NCBI RefSeq assembly: GCF_003977665.1
Contig: NZ_RYYV01000005.1
Coordinates: 124,001-188,000, forward strand
Source of the DNA: Dyella choica
GTDB taxonomy: Bacteria; Pseudomonadota; Gammaproteobacteria; Xanthomonadales; Rhodanobacteraceae
Direction of reading: 5' to 3'
Length of the DNA: 64,000 bases
The translations under genes were made by a program, and so were the position numbers. The stretch's first letter is position 1. Every line of letters begins with the position of its first letter. Below the pieces are notes generated by a model. That model was not told where the DNA came from. It ran no database searches and worked only from the letters and a program-made list of their open reading frames with translations. Shown piece after piece: positions 40,654 to 51,194 of this stretch.

Positions 40654-42549
40654 GTGGGGACTCATCAAGGATTGAGCGAAGCCGATGCCAAGAAGCGACT
40701 GGCTGCGCTGTCGCTGGGCGCGATCGGCGTGGTGTACGGTGACATCGGCACCAGCCCGCTGTACACCCTGCAGACCACGCTGAGCCATGATGGCATGCAT
40801 CCCACGCCGGAGAGCATCTACGGCGTGCTGTCACTGATCTTCTGGGCGCAGATCATCGTGGTGTCGCTGAAGTACGTGCTGTTCATCATGCGCGCCGACA
40901 ACAAGGGCGAGGGCGGCATCATGGCGCTGATGGCACTGGCGCTGCGTGGCGTGGGTGGCCAGCCCAAGCTGCGCTGGCTGCTGGCGATCATCGGCATCTT
41001 CGGCGCTTCGCTGTTCTACGGTGACGGCGTGATCACGCCGGCCATCTCGGTGTTGTCCGCCGTGGAAGGCGTGAAGGTGGCGGCACCCGGATTGGCCCGC
41101 TGGGTGGTGCCGGTCACGGCGGTGATCCTGTTCTTCCTGTTCGCGCTGCAGCGGCACGGCACCGACCGCGTGGGCAGGCTGTTCGGTCCGGTGATGGTGA
41201 TCTGGTTCATCGTCATTTCCGTACTTGGCGTGCGCATGATTCTGACCGCGCCGCAGGTGTTGTACGCGCTCAATCCCTACTACGGTGTGCGTTTCTTCAT
41301 GACGCATGGCATCCAGGCGTTCGTCGCGCTGGGCGGCGTGGTGCTGGCCCTGACCGGCGCCGAGGCGCTGTATGCGGACATGGGGCACTTCGGCAAGCGA
41401 CCGATCCGGCTGGCTTGGTTCAACTTCGTGCTGCCCGCGCTGGTACTCAACTACTTCGGGCAAGGTGCACTACTGCTCAACGATCCCGGCGCCATTGACA
41501 ATCCGTTCTTCAAGACCGTGCCTTCGATGCTGCTGTATCCGATGATCGCACTGGCCACGGTGGCGACGGTGATCGCTTCGCAGGCGGTCATCTCCGGCGC
41601 GTTCTCGATGACGCGCGAAGCGATGTCGCTGGGCTATTCGATGCGCATGCCGGTGGTGCATACCTCGCGCGAGATGTCCGGCCAGATCTTCGTGCCCTGG
41701 ATCAATGCGTTCCTGTTGGTGATGGTGCTGCTCGCCGTGCTCGGCTTCCGCAGCTCCGACAGCCTGAGCGCGGCTTATGGCATAGCGGTGACCGGTACCA
41801 TGACCATCACCACCGTGCTGGCCTTGTTCGTGGCGCGCCACCAATGGGGCTGGCGCGTGCCGGTCCTACTCATCGTCGGCGCCATCCTGCTCACCATCGA
41901 CATCTCGTTCTTTGCCGCCAACCTGATCAAGGTGGAGTACGGCGGCTGGTTCCCGCTGGTGCTGGGTCTTGGCGTCTTCATCATCATGACCACCTGGCGC
42001 CGCGGCCGCGAGCTGGTGGTGCGTGAGATCAAGCAGGGCGGCCTGGCGCTGTCGCCCTTCATCGACAACATCACCGAGCATCCGCCGCTGCGCGTGCCGG
42101 GCACTGCGGTGTTCCTCACTGCGAACCTGCAGGCCGTGCCGCATGCGCTGCTGCATAACCTCAAGCACAACAAGGTGCTGCACGAGCGCAACGTGATGCT
42201 GACGGTGGATATGCTGGAAATGCCGGTGGTGGATGCGGGAGAACGGATTCATCTGTCGCCGCTGGGCAGCGATTTCTACAGCCTTGAACTGCGCTTCGGC
42301 TTTGCCGAGGACCCGAACATTCCGCTGGTGCTGTCCAAGTGCGCCAAGAGCGGCCTGCCGTTCGACCTGATGGACACCACCTTCTTCCTGTCGCGCGAGA
42401 ACATCGTCGCCGACAAGCGCCGCCCTGGCATGGCGCTGTGGCGTGACCGGCTGTTCGCTTTCCTCTCGCGTAATGCGTTGCCGGCGACGGCGTTTTTCCA
42501 GATTCCCGGCAATCGCCTGATCGAGTTGGGCACGCAGCTGGAGATTTGA
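40654..42549 (+). CDS. kup: Low-affinity potassium transporter Kup
   Basis: Inner-membrane K+/H+ symporter of the KUP/HAK/KT family. The 631-residue protein has the family start LGAIGVVYGDIGTSPLYTL, about twelve membrane helices to residue 430, and a hydrophilic C-terminal region. The start is GTG 40654, four bases after the ruvA stop, with GGGGAG upstream. Its insertion between ruvA and ruvB means it is probably read from the ruv transcript. Confidence 0.96.
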   Translation: MGTHQGLSEADAKKRLAALSLGAIGVVYGDIGTSPLYTLQTTLSHDGMHPTPESIYGVLSLIFWAQIIVVSLKYVLFIMRADNKGEGGIMALMALALRGVGGQPKLRWLLAIIGIFGASLFYGDGVITPAISVLSAVEGVKVAAPGLARWVVPVTAVILFFLFALQRHGTDRVGRLFGPVMVIWFIVISVLGVRMILTAPQVLYALNPYYGVRFFMTHGIQAFVALGGVVLALTGAEALYADMGHFGKRPIRLAWFNFVLPALVLNYFGQGALLLNDPGAIDNPFFKTVPSMLLYPMIALATVATVIASQAVISGAFSMTREAMSLGYSMRMPVVHTSREMSGQIFVPWINAFLLVMVLLAVLGFRSSDSLSAAYGIAVTGTMTITTVLALFVARHQWGWRVPVLLIVGAILLTIDISFFAANLIKVEYGGWFPLVLGLGVFIIMTTWRRGRELVVREIKQGGLALSPFIDNITEHPPLRVPGTAVFLTANLQAVPHALLHNLKHNKVLHERNVMLTVDMLEMPVVDAGERIHLSPLGSDFYSLELRFGFAEDPNIPLVLSKCAKSGLPFDLMDTTFFLSRENIVADKRRPGMALWRDRLFAFLSRNALPATAFFQIPGNRLIELGTQLEI

Positions 42550-42594
42550 CGAAAGCGGGAAGCGTGGCTGCCGCGTAGGCTCAGGATGCCAATG

Positions 42595-42669
42595 GTAGGC
42601 TGGGTTGCGAAACCCAGCATTGCCATGCACGCACCCGCAGCGATGCTGGGATTGTCATCCCAGCCTACC
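42595..42669. repeat. Intergenic palindromic repeat, family B, copy 5
   Basis: GGCTGGGTTGCGAAACCCAG hairpin followed by GATGCTGGGATTGTCATCCC hairpin, between kup and ruvB. The outer ends GTAGGCTGGG and CCCAGCCTAC are exact reverse complements. Confidence 0.8.
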
Positions 42670-42702
42670 CACTAAACCCCTGCGCTCAGCCATAATCGCA
42701 TC

Positions 42703-43741
<1,039 letters not shown>

Positions 43742-43749
<8 letters not shown>

Positions 43750-44155
43750 TTCCCAGCCCTTTGCCTGGCCGGTACGCGTGTACTGGGAAGACACCGACGC
43801 CGGCGGCGTGGTGTACCACGCCAGCTATCTGCGCTTCATGGAGCGGGCCCGCACGGAATGGCTGCGCCGGCTGGGCGTCGATCAGCTGGCGTTCAAGCAG
43901 GCGACCGGGCTGGCCTTCATGGTGCACCGGATGGAGATCGATTTCCTCCGGCCCGCCCTGCTGGACGATGAACTGGCGGTGGCGGTGGAAGTCAAAGAAC
44001 GGCGTTCAGCCAGTATTCTTTTCGCACAATCGATTACCCGGGCGGATGGCGCCGTGCTGATCCAGGCGCAAGTACGTGCGGCTTGCGTGGATCTGGCAAG
44101 GATGCAGCCGGCCCGGATCCCGGAAGACATCATAGGCCGGATCGGTCAGGGTTGA
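43742..44155 (+). CDS. ybgC: Acyl-CoA thioesterase YbgC (Tol-Pal associated)
   Basis: Hot-dog-fold thioesterase acting on short or long acyl-CoA, regularly encoded ahead of tolQ. The 137-residue protein has the 4HBT motif [27 protein letters not shown] (key residues Asp of [11 protein letters not shown] and Glu of MERARTE). ATG 43742 lies within the end of ruvB, linking the ruv and tol gene groups. Confidence 0.94.
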
Positions 44156-44211
44156 TCCCTGTTCGGCCCCAAGCCAGGTAATAGCCCTACGCGGTGGAGA
44201 GCCCCCAACCC

Positions 44212-44898
44212 ATGAACGGTGGATTGAACGTATTTGAGATCGTTTCGGACGCAAGCTGGCCAGTGAAGCTGGTGATGCTGGCGTTGCTGGTGTTCTCCTT
44301 CCTGTCCTGGGTGATCATCCTGCGCAAGTATGCGCAGCTCAAGGCCGCGATGCAGAACGCCGAATCCTTCGAGGAGCGCTTCTGGTCCGGCGCAGACCTG
44401 GCGCAGCTGTTCCGCGAAGTGAGCAACAACGGCGGCGACACCGGCGGCATGGAGAGCATCTTCGAATCGGGCTTTCGCGAATTCGTGCGGCAGCGCCAGC
44501 GCCGCGGTGCCGATGTGCGCACGGTGATCGAGGGGTCCGAACGCGCGATGCGCGTGGCCGGCACCAAGGAGGTCGGCACGCTGGAGCGCAACCTGGAATT
44601 CCTCGCCAACGTGGGCTCGATCAGCCCGTATGTGGGCCTGTTCGGCACCGTGTGGGGCATCATGGGCGCCTTCCAGGGCCTGGGTGAAATGAAGGACGTC
44701 ACCATTGCCGTGGTGGCGCCGCACATCTCCGAGGCGCTGATCGCCACCGCTATGGGCCTGTTCGCCGCGATTCCGGCCGTCTGGGCGTACAACCGCTACG
44801 CCAACAAGGTGGAGCGTGTCGCCTCGCGCTACGAGGTGTTCCAGGAAGAATTCTCCTCGGTGCTGCAACGGCAGATCCAGATCGACGAAAACCACTGA
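44212..44898 (+). CDS. tolQ: Tol-Pal system proton channel subunit TolQ
   Basis: ExbB/MotA-like inner-membrane protein that with TolR uses the proton gradient to energise TolA. The 228-residue protein has three membrane segments: one near the start (WPVKLVMLALLVFSFLSWVI) and two in the second half, with GTVWGIMGAFQGLG in helix 2. GTG 44194 is an alternative in-frame start; ATG 44212 is preferred since GGTGGAGAG lies 10 bases upstream. Confidence 0.96.
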   Translation: MNGGLNVFEIVSDASWPVKLVMLALLVFSFLSWVIILRKYAQLKAAMQNAESFEERFWSGADLAQLFREVSNNGGDTGGMESIFESGFREFVRQRQRRGADVRTVIEGSERAMRVAGTKEVGTLERNLEFLANVGSISPYVGLFGTVWGIMGAFQGLGEMKDVTIAVVAPHISEALIATAMGLFAAIPAVWAYNRYANKVERVASRYEVFQEEFSSVLQRQIQIDENH

Positions 44899-44911
44899 CG
44901 AGGCCGCGACC

Positions 44912-45344
<433 letters not shown>

Positions 45345-45358
<14 letters not shown>

Positions 45359-46283
45359 TCCCAAGGGCACGCCCCTGGCGGTCGTGCTATCGGCCGTGCT
45401 GCATCTGGGCATCGTGGCCTTTCTGTTCCTGGCCATGTTGCCGTGTACGTCGTACGAGAAATTCCTCACCGAACTGCATCTGCCCAACCCGATCACCTGT
45501 ACGCCGCCGCCGCTACAGCTTAGCGGTCCGGTGATCGAGGCCACGCTGATCGGCAATACCGCTGCGCCGCCGCCGAAGTCGGAGAAGGTGAAGCCGGTAC
45601 CGAATACGGTGCCGCCGCCGCCCTCCGTGCCGCCGCCGCCGCCCCCGCCGGTAGTGGTGCCCAAGCCGAGCCCGTTGCCGCCGCCGCCGGAACACCCGGA
45701 CGTGGTGGACCAGGAAAGGGTGACGCAAGAGGGCCTGCAGAAGGCAGAAAACGCCAAGAAGGAGCAGGAGGAGAAGCAGCGCCAGCGTCAGGCTGAGCTG
45801 GACGCCCAGGCGGCCAAAAAGAAGGCCGAGCAAGAGAAGGTCGACGAGCTGTTCAAGCAGCTCGACAATGCTTCGGCGCAGACGCAGAAGTTGGACAACA
45901 AAGCCAAGCAAGCGAAGCAGCAGATGGCTGATCTGAAGAACGCCAAGGTCAATGGCTTGGAGAATCTGCCGAACGCGGACCAGCGCATGACCGGCAACAA
46001 CTCCAATAGCACGCTGATGTCGCAATACCTGGCGGCAATTCGGAACACCGTCACGCAGAATTGGATCAGGCCGGATAACATGCCGAACGCTCCGTGCGTG
46101 GTTCATATCGTGCAGAGCCCCGGTGGCAACGTGATGAGCGCCAGGGCATCGTCCAGCTGTCCGTATGACGCGGCCGGCAAGAAATCCGTAGAAGATGCCG
46201 TACTACGCGCGCAACCGCTGCCTTATCAGGGCTTCGAAAGCGTGTTCCAGCGCGAACTCGACTTTACTTTCACTCCGCAGTGA
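45345..46283 (+). CDS. tolA: Tol-Pal system envelope-spanning protein TolA
   Basis: Periplasm-spanning linker from TolQR to TolB-Pal. The 312 residues show an N-terminal membrane helix (AVVLSAVLHLGIVAFLFLAM), a long Pro-rich stretch (about residues 75-125), an Ala/Lys/Glu/Gln coiled coil (about 130-205) and a C-terminal globular domain with YLAAIRNTVTQNW. The coiled coil is short compared with E. coli TolA (421 residues), with the Pro-rich segment perhaps making up part of the reach. Confidence 0.94.
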
Positions 46284-46291
46284 GCATTCCC

Positions 46292-47611
46292 ATGCGCAGA
46301 TCATCCCGATCACTAGTTACCCTCATCCTGCTGCTGATCGCGGCCTTGGTTACGGGGCCGGCCTTTGCACAGGCGTTGAACGTGCAAATCGTCGGCGGCA
46401 CCAAGTCGGCCACACCGGTGGCCGTAGTGCCCTTCGCCCAGCAAGGTGCACCGCTGCCCACCGACATTGCCGACGTGATCCGCAACGATCTCAACCGCTG
46501 CGGCAAATTCCGCTCGCTGGCGGTGAGCGAAATCGTCGAGCAGCCGAACCAGGGCTCGGACATCAAGTTCGCGACCTGGCGCCTGCTCAAGCAGGACTAC
46601 ATCGTGATTGGCCGCATCAAGGATGCCGGCAACGGCATGGTGACGGTGGAATACGAACTGTGGGACGTCAACCGCCAGCAGCGCCTGCTGGGTGAGGCCA
46701 TGTCGCCCGCTTCCACCAGCGATCTGCGTAATGTCGCGCACCAGATCGCGGACAAGATCTTCCAGCAGATCACCGGAATCCCTGGAGCGTTCTGGACACG
46801 CATTGCCTACGTGACCATGGTCGGCAGCGGCAACAGCGCCAACTATTCGCTGATCGTGGCCGACTCGGACGGCTACAACCCGCAGGTGGTGGCCCGCTCG
46901 CACGAGGCGCTGCTGTCGCCCAAGTGGTCGCCGGATGGCAGCCGCATCGCCTACGTGTCGTTCGAAAGCGGCAACTCGGCGGTCTACATCCAGAACATCG
47001 GTACCGGGGCTCGCCAGCTGATTTCGGGCCGCGCCAAGGGCATCAACAGCGCGCCGGCCTGGTCGCCGGATGGCACCAAGCTTGCCTTGTCCCTGTCCTA
47101 TACCGGCAATCCCGAGATCTACGTGATGGACCTGGGCAGCCGCCAGGAGACCCGCCTGACCCGCAGCATGGCCATCAATACCGAGCCGGTTTGGGCGGCG
47201 GATGGCCAGAGCATCTATTTCACCTCAGACCGCTCCGGCAAGCCGCAGATCTACCGCGTCTCGGCCGGTGGCGGCACGCCCGAGCGCATCAGCTTCCAGG
47301 GCCAGCAGAATCTGGACGCCTCGGTCAGCTATGACGGCAAGCAGATTGCCATGGTGCAGGCCAACGGGAACGTGTATCGTATCGCCATCGTGGACCAGAG
47401 CCTGGGTGGGCAGCTGCGCTTCATCTCGCCGGGTCCGATTGACGAATCGCCAAGTTTCGCGCCAAACGCCAGCATGTTGATCTACGCCGCCACCGATGGA
47501 GCTCGAGACGTGCTGTATGCCGTTTCGAATGACGGCATGGTGCGTCAGCGTCTGGCGCTCGCCGATGGCAACGTCCGCGAGTCGGCCTGGGGACCTTATC
47601 GCAAGCAGTGA
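46292..47611 (+). CDS. tolB: Tol-Pal system periplasmic beta-propeller protein TolB
   Basis: Periplasmic partner of Pal and TolA. The 439-residue precursor has a signal peptide (ends GPAFAQA), an N-terminal alpha/beta domain and a six-bladed WD40-like propeller with repeated SPDG and DG motifs (WSPDGSRIAYVSF, WSPDGTKLALSL). GTG 46280 overlapping the tolA stop is another in-frame start; ATG 46292 gives a compact signal peptide (MRRSSRSLV). Confidence 0.97.
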   Translation: MRRSSRSLVTLILLLIAALVTGPAFAQALNVQIVGGTKSATPVAVVPFAQQGAPLPTDIADVIRNDLNRCGKFRSLAVSEIVEQPNQGSDIKFATWRLLKQDYIVIGRIKDAGNGMVTVEYELWDVNRQQRLLGEAMSPASTSDLRNVAHQIADKIFQQITGIPGAFWTRIAYVTMVGSGNSANYSLIVADSDGYNPQVVARSHEALLSPKWSPDGSRIAYVSFESGNSAVYIQNIGTGARQLISGRAKGINSAPAWSPDGTKLALSLSYTGNPEIYVMDLGSRQETRLTRSMAINTEPVWAADGQSIYFTSDRSGKPQIYRVSAGGGTPERISFQGQQNLDASVSYDGKQIAMVQANGNVYRIAIVDQSLGGQLRFISPGPIDESPSFAPNASMLIYAATDGARDVLYAVSNDGMVRQRLALADGNVRESAWGPYRKQ

Positions 47612-47617
47612 TCCGAC

Positions 47618-47647
47618 CCGGCCGTGCGACCCTAAAACCACGGCCGG
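47618..47647. repeat. Perfect 9-bp inverted repeat after tolB
   Basis: CCGGCCGTG (47618-47626) pairs exactly with CACGGCCGG (47639-47647) over a 12-base loop that includes CTAAAA. No T-run follows. It may stabilise the tolB 3' end or reduce read-through into pal. Confidence 0.55.
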
Positions 47648-47865
47648 ATGACCCGAAGAGGGCCTGGGGTACGAGAGTGCTCCGGCCATGACCGGCGTGG
47701 TGGTTTGCCATGCCTGTTTTACTGGCCTGTGCAGTACAATGCGTGGCCATGGTTTGAAAGTGCAAGAAAAAATAAAACAACAGCCGGTATACCGGCGATG
47801 GCTGTCCCGTAACCGCAATCGTCATTGACTGTCGGAAATCAAACCCGTTTGAAGGAACGTCACCC

Positions 47866-48375
47866 ATGAATAAGACCGCTCGTATCGCCCTGGTCGCCCT
47901 GCTCTGTGTCGGTGCGGCCGCCTGTACCAAGAAGCAGGAAACGAAGCCCACGACTCCGCCGCAGGAAACCCAGGCGGTCACCCCGGCCCAGCCCGGCGCT
48001 AACAAGTACACCGCGGCCGACCTCGACACCGACGCTTGCCTGAAGCAGCGCGTTGTCTACTTCGACTTCGACAAGGACGAAGTGAAGCCGGAGTTCCAGC
48101 AGATCATGCAGTGCCATGCCAAGTTCCTGCAGGACGTGCCGACCTCGCGCATGCGCCTGGAAGGCAACGCCGACGAGCGTGGTACGCGTGAATACAACCT
48201 CGGCCTGGGCGAGCGTCGTGCCAACGCCGTGTCCAGCGCGCTGCAGGCCAACGGCGGTTCCGCCAGCCAGGTCAGCGTGATCAGCTACGGCAAGGAAAAG
48301 CCCGTGTGCCGCGAGCACAATGAGGATTGCTGGAGCAAGAACCGTCGCGTTGAGATCGTCTACACGGCGACCTGA
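47866..48375 (+). CDS. pal: Peptidoglycan-associated lipoprotein Pal
   Basis: Outer-membrane lipoprotein binding peptidoglycan, TolB and TolA. The 169-residue precursor carries the lipobox VGAAAC (Cys20), a short linker, and the OmpA-like domain with VYFDFDKDEVKPEF, LEGNADERGTREYNLGLGER and NRRVEIVY. The GAAGGAA ribosome binding site is strong. A 254-base gap after tolB suggests a separate promoter, as in other bacteria, though no convincing -35/-10 pair stood out. Confidence 0.97.
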   Translation: MNKTARIALVALLCVGAAACTKKQETKPTTPPQETQAVTPAQPGANKYTAADLDTDACLKQRVVYFDFDKDEVKPEFQQIMQCHAKFLQDVPTSRMRLEGNADERGTREYNLGLGERRANAVSSALQANGGSASQVSVISYGKEKPVCREHNEDCWSKNRRVEIVYTAT

Positions 48376-49214
48376 TGGTGATTCGGTTGGCTAAGCGTTT
48401 CTCAGCCAATCTCAGCATGGCGGGCGCCCTGGCGTCCGCCATGCTGTTTATGGCGCCCGCGCACGCCCAGAGTTCTCCCATGAGCCTGGCCGACCGCGTC
48501 GCGCGTCTGGAACAGCAACAGCAAGGCCAGGACCAGAACAAGGTCAATCAGCTCAATCAACTGCAGCAGATGCAGTCGATGATGCAGCAGATGCAGGGCC
48601 AGATCGAAGAACTGCAGCATCAGGTGCAGTTGCTGCAGGATCAGACCAAGACCCAATACGGCGACCTGGACAGCCGTGTCGGTCGAATCGAAAAGCAGGG
48701 CAGCGCCAGCCCGGCGCCCGCAACCACCAGCCTGGCCCCAGCAAACGTATCGGTGCCCGGCAACGCGGCTTCCGTTGCGCAACCGGCAGCGCCTGCGGCT
48801 CCGGCCGAATCGGCCGCCGAGAAAGCCGCCGCCCTCAATGCCTACAACACCGCGTTCAAGTCGCTGCGCGCAGGCGATTACGTAGCCTCGTCGCGCGGCT
48901 TTCGCGAGTTCATCCAGAAATATCCCAACGACACGCTTACGCCGAATGCGTTCTATTGGCTGGGTGAGTCGTACTACGCCACCACCAACTACCAGGTTGC
49001 CGTGGAAGCGTTCAAACATCTGTTGAGCCAGTACCCGCAGAGCGAAAAAGCAGCGGATGCCACACTCAAGCTTGGCTACAGCCAGCTGGAAATGAAGCAG
49101 ACCGAAGAAGGGGTCGCCACGCTGAAGTCGGTGGTGAGCAAATATCCCAACTCCAATGCGGCCAAGCTGGCCCAGGAGCGCCTGCACCGTCTCTCTCCAC
49201 AGACGGCTCGGTGA
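48375..49214 (+). CDS. cpoB: Cell division coordinator CpoB (YbgF)
   Basis: Periplasmic protein that links PBP1B-LpoB and the Tol machine during division. The 279-residue protein has a signal peptide (ends APAHAQ), a Gln-rich trimerising coiled coil (about residues 38-100), an Ala/Pro linker and three TPR units (YNTAFKSLRAGDYVASSRGF, FYWLGESYYATTNYQVAVEA, LKLGYSQLEMKQTEEGVATL). The ATG overlaps the pal stop (TGATG), so the two are co-translated. Confidence 0.94.
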   Translation: MVIRLAKRFSANLSMAGALASAMLFMAPAHAQSSPMSLADRVARLEQQQQGQDQNKVNQLNQLQQMQSMMQQMQGQIEELQHQVQLLQDQTKTQYGDLDSRVGRIEKQGSASPAPATTSLAPANVSVPGNAASVAQPAAPAAPAESAAEKAAALNAYNTAFKSLRAGDYVASSRGFREFIQKYPNDTLTPNAFYWLGESYYATTNYQVAVEAFKHLLSQYPQSEKAADATLKLGYSQLEMKQTEEGVATLKSVVSKYPNSNAAKLAQERLHRLSPQTAR

Positions 49215-49239
49215 GGGTAGGGCGGTGAGCGGCAGTCCG

Positions 49240-49917
49240 ATGAACGTGGAAACCGCCACGTCGGCCCAGCCTGCGGCCGAGCGCCTGCGCATCACCGAGA
49301 TCTTTCATTCGATCCAGGGCGAAGCCGATGCGATCGGCTGGCGCACTGTCTTCGTGCGCCTCACCGGCTGCCCGCTGCGCTGCGTGTGGTGCGATACCGA
49401 GTATTCGTTCTATGGCGGCAACTGGCGTGATATGGACAGCATACTCGCCGAGGTCGCTTCGCATGGCGCCTCCCACGTATGCGTGACGGGCGGTGAGCCG
49501 CTGGCGCAGAAGCGTTGCCTGATCTTGCTGCGCAGGCTCTGCGATGCCGGTTACGAAGTCTCGTTGGAAACATCCGGCGCGCTGGATGTTGCCGCTGTCG
49601 ATCCGCGCGTGCGCAAGGTGATGGATCTGAAGGCGCCGGATTCCGGTGAGGCGCAGCGCAATCTTTGGTCCAACCTCGATCATCTGCTGCCGCATGACCA
49701 GCTGAAGATCGTGATCGCCAGCCGTGCCGATTACGAATGGGCGCGCGACGTGGTGGCTAAACATAGCCTCGATGCGCGCTGCATGGTGTTGTTCTCGCCC
49801 GTGCATGGGGCCGTCGAGCCGCGCGTGCTGGCGGAATGGATCATCGAAGACAAATTGCCGGTGCGTTTTCAGCTGCAGTTGCACAAGCTGCTGTGGAATG
49901 ACGCGCCGGGGCATTAG
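49240..49917 (+). CDS. queE: 7-carboxy-7-deazaguanine synthase QueE
   Basis: Radical SAM enzyme of queuosine (preQ0) biosynthesis. The 225-residue protein carries the CxxxCxxC cluster motif (CPLRCVWC), HSIQGEADAIGW with the family start, and VTGGEPLAQ. ATG 49240 is chosen; GTG 49225 (VSGSPMNVE), closer to the AGGGTAGGG tract, is possible. It follows cpoB closely and is paired with queC, a conserved Tol-Pal neighbourhood. Confidence 0.94.
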   Translation: MNVETATSAQPAAERLRITEIFHSIQGEADAIGWRTVFVRLTGCPLRCVWCDTEYSFYGGNWRDMDSILAEVASHGASHVCVTGGEPLAQKRCLILLRRLCDAGYEVSLETSGALDVAAVDPRVRKVMDLKAPDSGEAQRNLWSNLDHLLPHDQLKIVIASRADYEWARDVVAKHSLDARCMVLFSPVHGAVEPRVLAEWIIEDKLPVRFQLQLHKLLWNDAPGH

Positions 49918-49952
49918 CGCCCCTGCTTACGGGGTGTGTTCACTTGCCCAGT

Positions 49953-50070
49953 CGTCATTCCGGCGCAGGCCGGAATCCAGTTGAATACGTTGTGCGCAGC
50001 ACGCAAAGCCTTTAAATCGTGTGCTTCGCACGTCATATTTGACTGGATTCCGGCCTGCGCCGGAATGACG
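49953..50070. repeat. Intergenic palindromic repeat, family A, copy 2
   Basis: CGTCATTCCGGCGCAGGCCG (from 49953) and its reverse complement ending at 50070 flank a centre with GTGCGCAGCAC and GTGCTTCGCAC small hairpins. Stem changes relative to copy 1 (GCGCAGGC versus GCGAAGGC) are matched in the opposite arm, so the base pairing is kept. Confidence 0.82.
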
Positions 50071-50178
50071 GTGTGAAGCTTCCTCGAGCCTGGGGAAAGA
50101 TAAACCTGCGCCCCGGCCTGTGTTGCCGGCAGCGTTCCCGGCCGGTGACCGGCCGTTCTTCTGCATTGGGATTGCCCT

Positions 50179-50856
50179 ATGTCATCCACCACCCGCAAGG
50201 CCGTCATCCTCGTTTCCGGAGGCATGGATTCGGCTGTCACCATCGCCCTCGCGCGCGAACAGGGTTATGAGGTTCACGCACTGAGCGTTGCCTATGGCCA
50301 GCGCCACAGTTCCGAGCTGGACGCGGCTGCGCGTGTCGCGCGCATGCTCGGCGCGGTCGAACACAAGACCGTGCACGTGGATCTGCGCAGCATCGGCGGC
50401 TCCGCGCTCACGGCGGACATCGAGGTGCCCGAGCAGGGCGGTGACGGCATTCCCGTTACCTATGTGCCGGCGCGCAACACCATCATGCTTTCAGTGGCGC
50501 TGGGCTGGGCCGAAGTGCTGGGTTCCACCGACATCTGGTGCGGCGTCAATGCCGTGGATTATTCCGGTTACCCGGACTGTCGCCCGGCCTTCGTCGAGGC
50601 CTTCGAGCGGCTTGCCAATGTAGCCACCAAGGCCGGCGTGGAAGGCGCTGGCATCCGCGTCCACGCGCCGCTGATGGCAATGAGCAAGGCCGACATCGCC
50701 CGCGAGGGCCAGCGCCTGGGGGTGGACTTCTCCGCCACGGTGAGCTGCTACCAGGCCGATGCCGAAGGGCGCGCTTGCGGTCGCTGCGATGCCTGCCGCT
50801 TGCGTGCGCAGGGCTTCCGTGAGGCTGGCCTGCCCGATCCCACCCGCTACATCTGA
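50179..50856 (+). CDS. queC: 7-cyano-7-deazaguanine synthase QueC
   Basis: ATP-dependent conversion of 7-carboxy-7-deazaguanine to preQ0. The 225-residue protein has the PP-loop SGGMDSAVT near the start, [20 protein letters not shown], and the C-terminal zinc site [20 protein letters not shown]. It is separated from queE by a family-A repeat, so its transcription may be partly independent. No preQ1 riboswitch was recognised upstream. Confidence 0.97.
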   Translation: MSSTTRKAVILVSGGMDSAVTIALAREQGYEVHALSVAYGQRHSSELDAAARVARMLGAVEHKTVHVDLRSIGGSALTADIEVPEQGGDGIPVTYVPARNTIMLSVALGWAEVLGSTDIWCGVNAVDYSGYPDCRPAFVEAFERLANVATKAGVEGAGIRVHAPLMAMSKADIAREGQRLGVDFSATVSCYQADAEGRACGRCDACRLRAQGFREAGLPDPTRYI

Positions 50857-50876
50857 GCTGTCGCTGCCGGCATCGC

Positions 50877-50905
50877 TTGTGCCCGGGAGCTTCAGCCCAT
50901 AAAAT
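50877..50905 (+). promoter_or_regulatory. Candidate sigma-70 promoter of tRNA-Lys
   Basis: TTGTGC (50877-50882) and TAAAAT (50900-50905) with 17 bases between. The -10 is good, the -35 weak. It would start transcription near 50912, 13 bases before the mature tRNA. Confidence 0.45.
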
Positions 50906-50924
50906 TACCAACTCACTTTTTTAC

Positions 50925-51000
50925 GGGCCGTTAGCTCAGCCGGTAGAGCAGCGGACTTTTAATCCGTTGGTCGACAGTTCGAATCTGTCACGGCCCACCA
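50925..51000 (+). tRNA. tRNA-Lys (anticodon UUU)
   Basis: A 76-base cloverleaf with 7-bp acceptor stem GGGCCGT/ACGGCCC, D arm with AGCTCAGCCGGTAGAGC, anticodon stem GCGGA/TCCGT around loop CTTTTAA (anticodon TTT at 50958-50960), T arm with GTTCGAAT, discriminator A and an encoded CCA end. Confidence 0.97.
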
Positions 51001-51005
51001 ACTGC

Positions 51006-51037
51006 AAACCCGCAAGGCGAAACGCCTTTGCGGGTTT
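51006..51037 (+). terminator. Rho-independent terminator after tRNA-Lys
   Basis: AAACCCGCAAGGCG and CGCCTTTGCGGGTTT form a long stem (one mismatch region) over AAA, followed by CTTTTTG. Confidence 0.85.
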
Positions 51038-51083
51038 CTTTTTGCCCTGAAAACGGGCGCTCGGCCTGCGTGGAAGGCGGTTG

Positions 51084-51160
51084 CGTAGGCTGGGTTGCGA
51101 AACCCAGCATCGCCATGCTGCAGCGCACGCGATGCTGGGATTGTCATCCCAGCCTACCCG
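51084..51160. repeat. Intergenic palindromic repeat, family B, copy 6
   Basis: GTAGGCTGGGTTGCGAAACC start and GATGCTGGGATTGTCATCCC second module, nearly identical in sequence to copy 5 at 42595. It lies between the tRNA terminator and the antitoxin-like gene. Confidence 0.8.
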
Positions 51161-51194
51161 TCGCCTACGCCATCGCCGTGCAAGTCATTCATGC

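Larger units (their letters stand above)
50857..51194. other. Region around tRNA-Lys
   Basis: These 338 bases hold no protein gene. They contain the tRNA promoter, the tRNA, its terminator and a family-B repeat, which account for nearly the whole stretch. Confidence 0.7.

Noticed and set aside
49918-50178. preQ1 riboswitch ahead of queC
   Set aside because: The gap is filled by a family-A repeat and lacks the short preQ1 aptamer pattern; none could be drawn.
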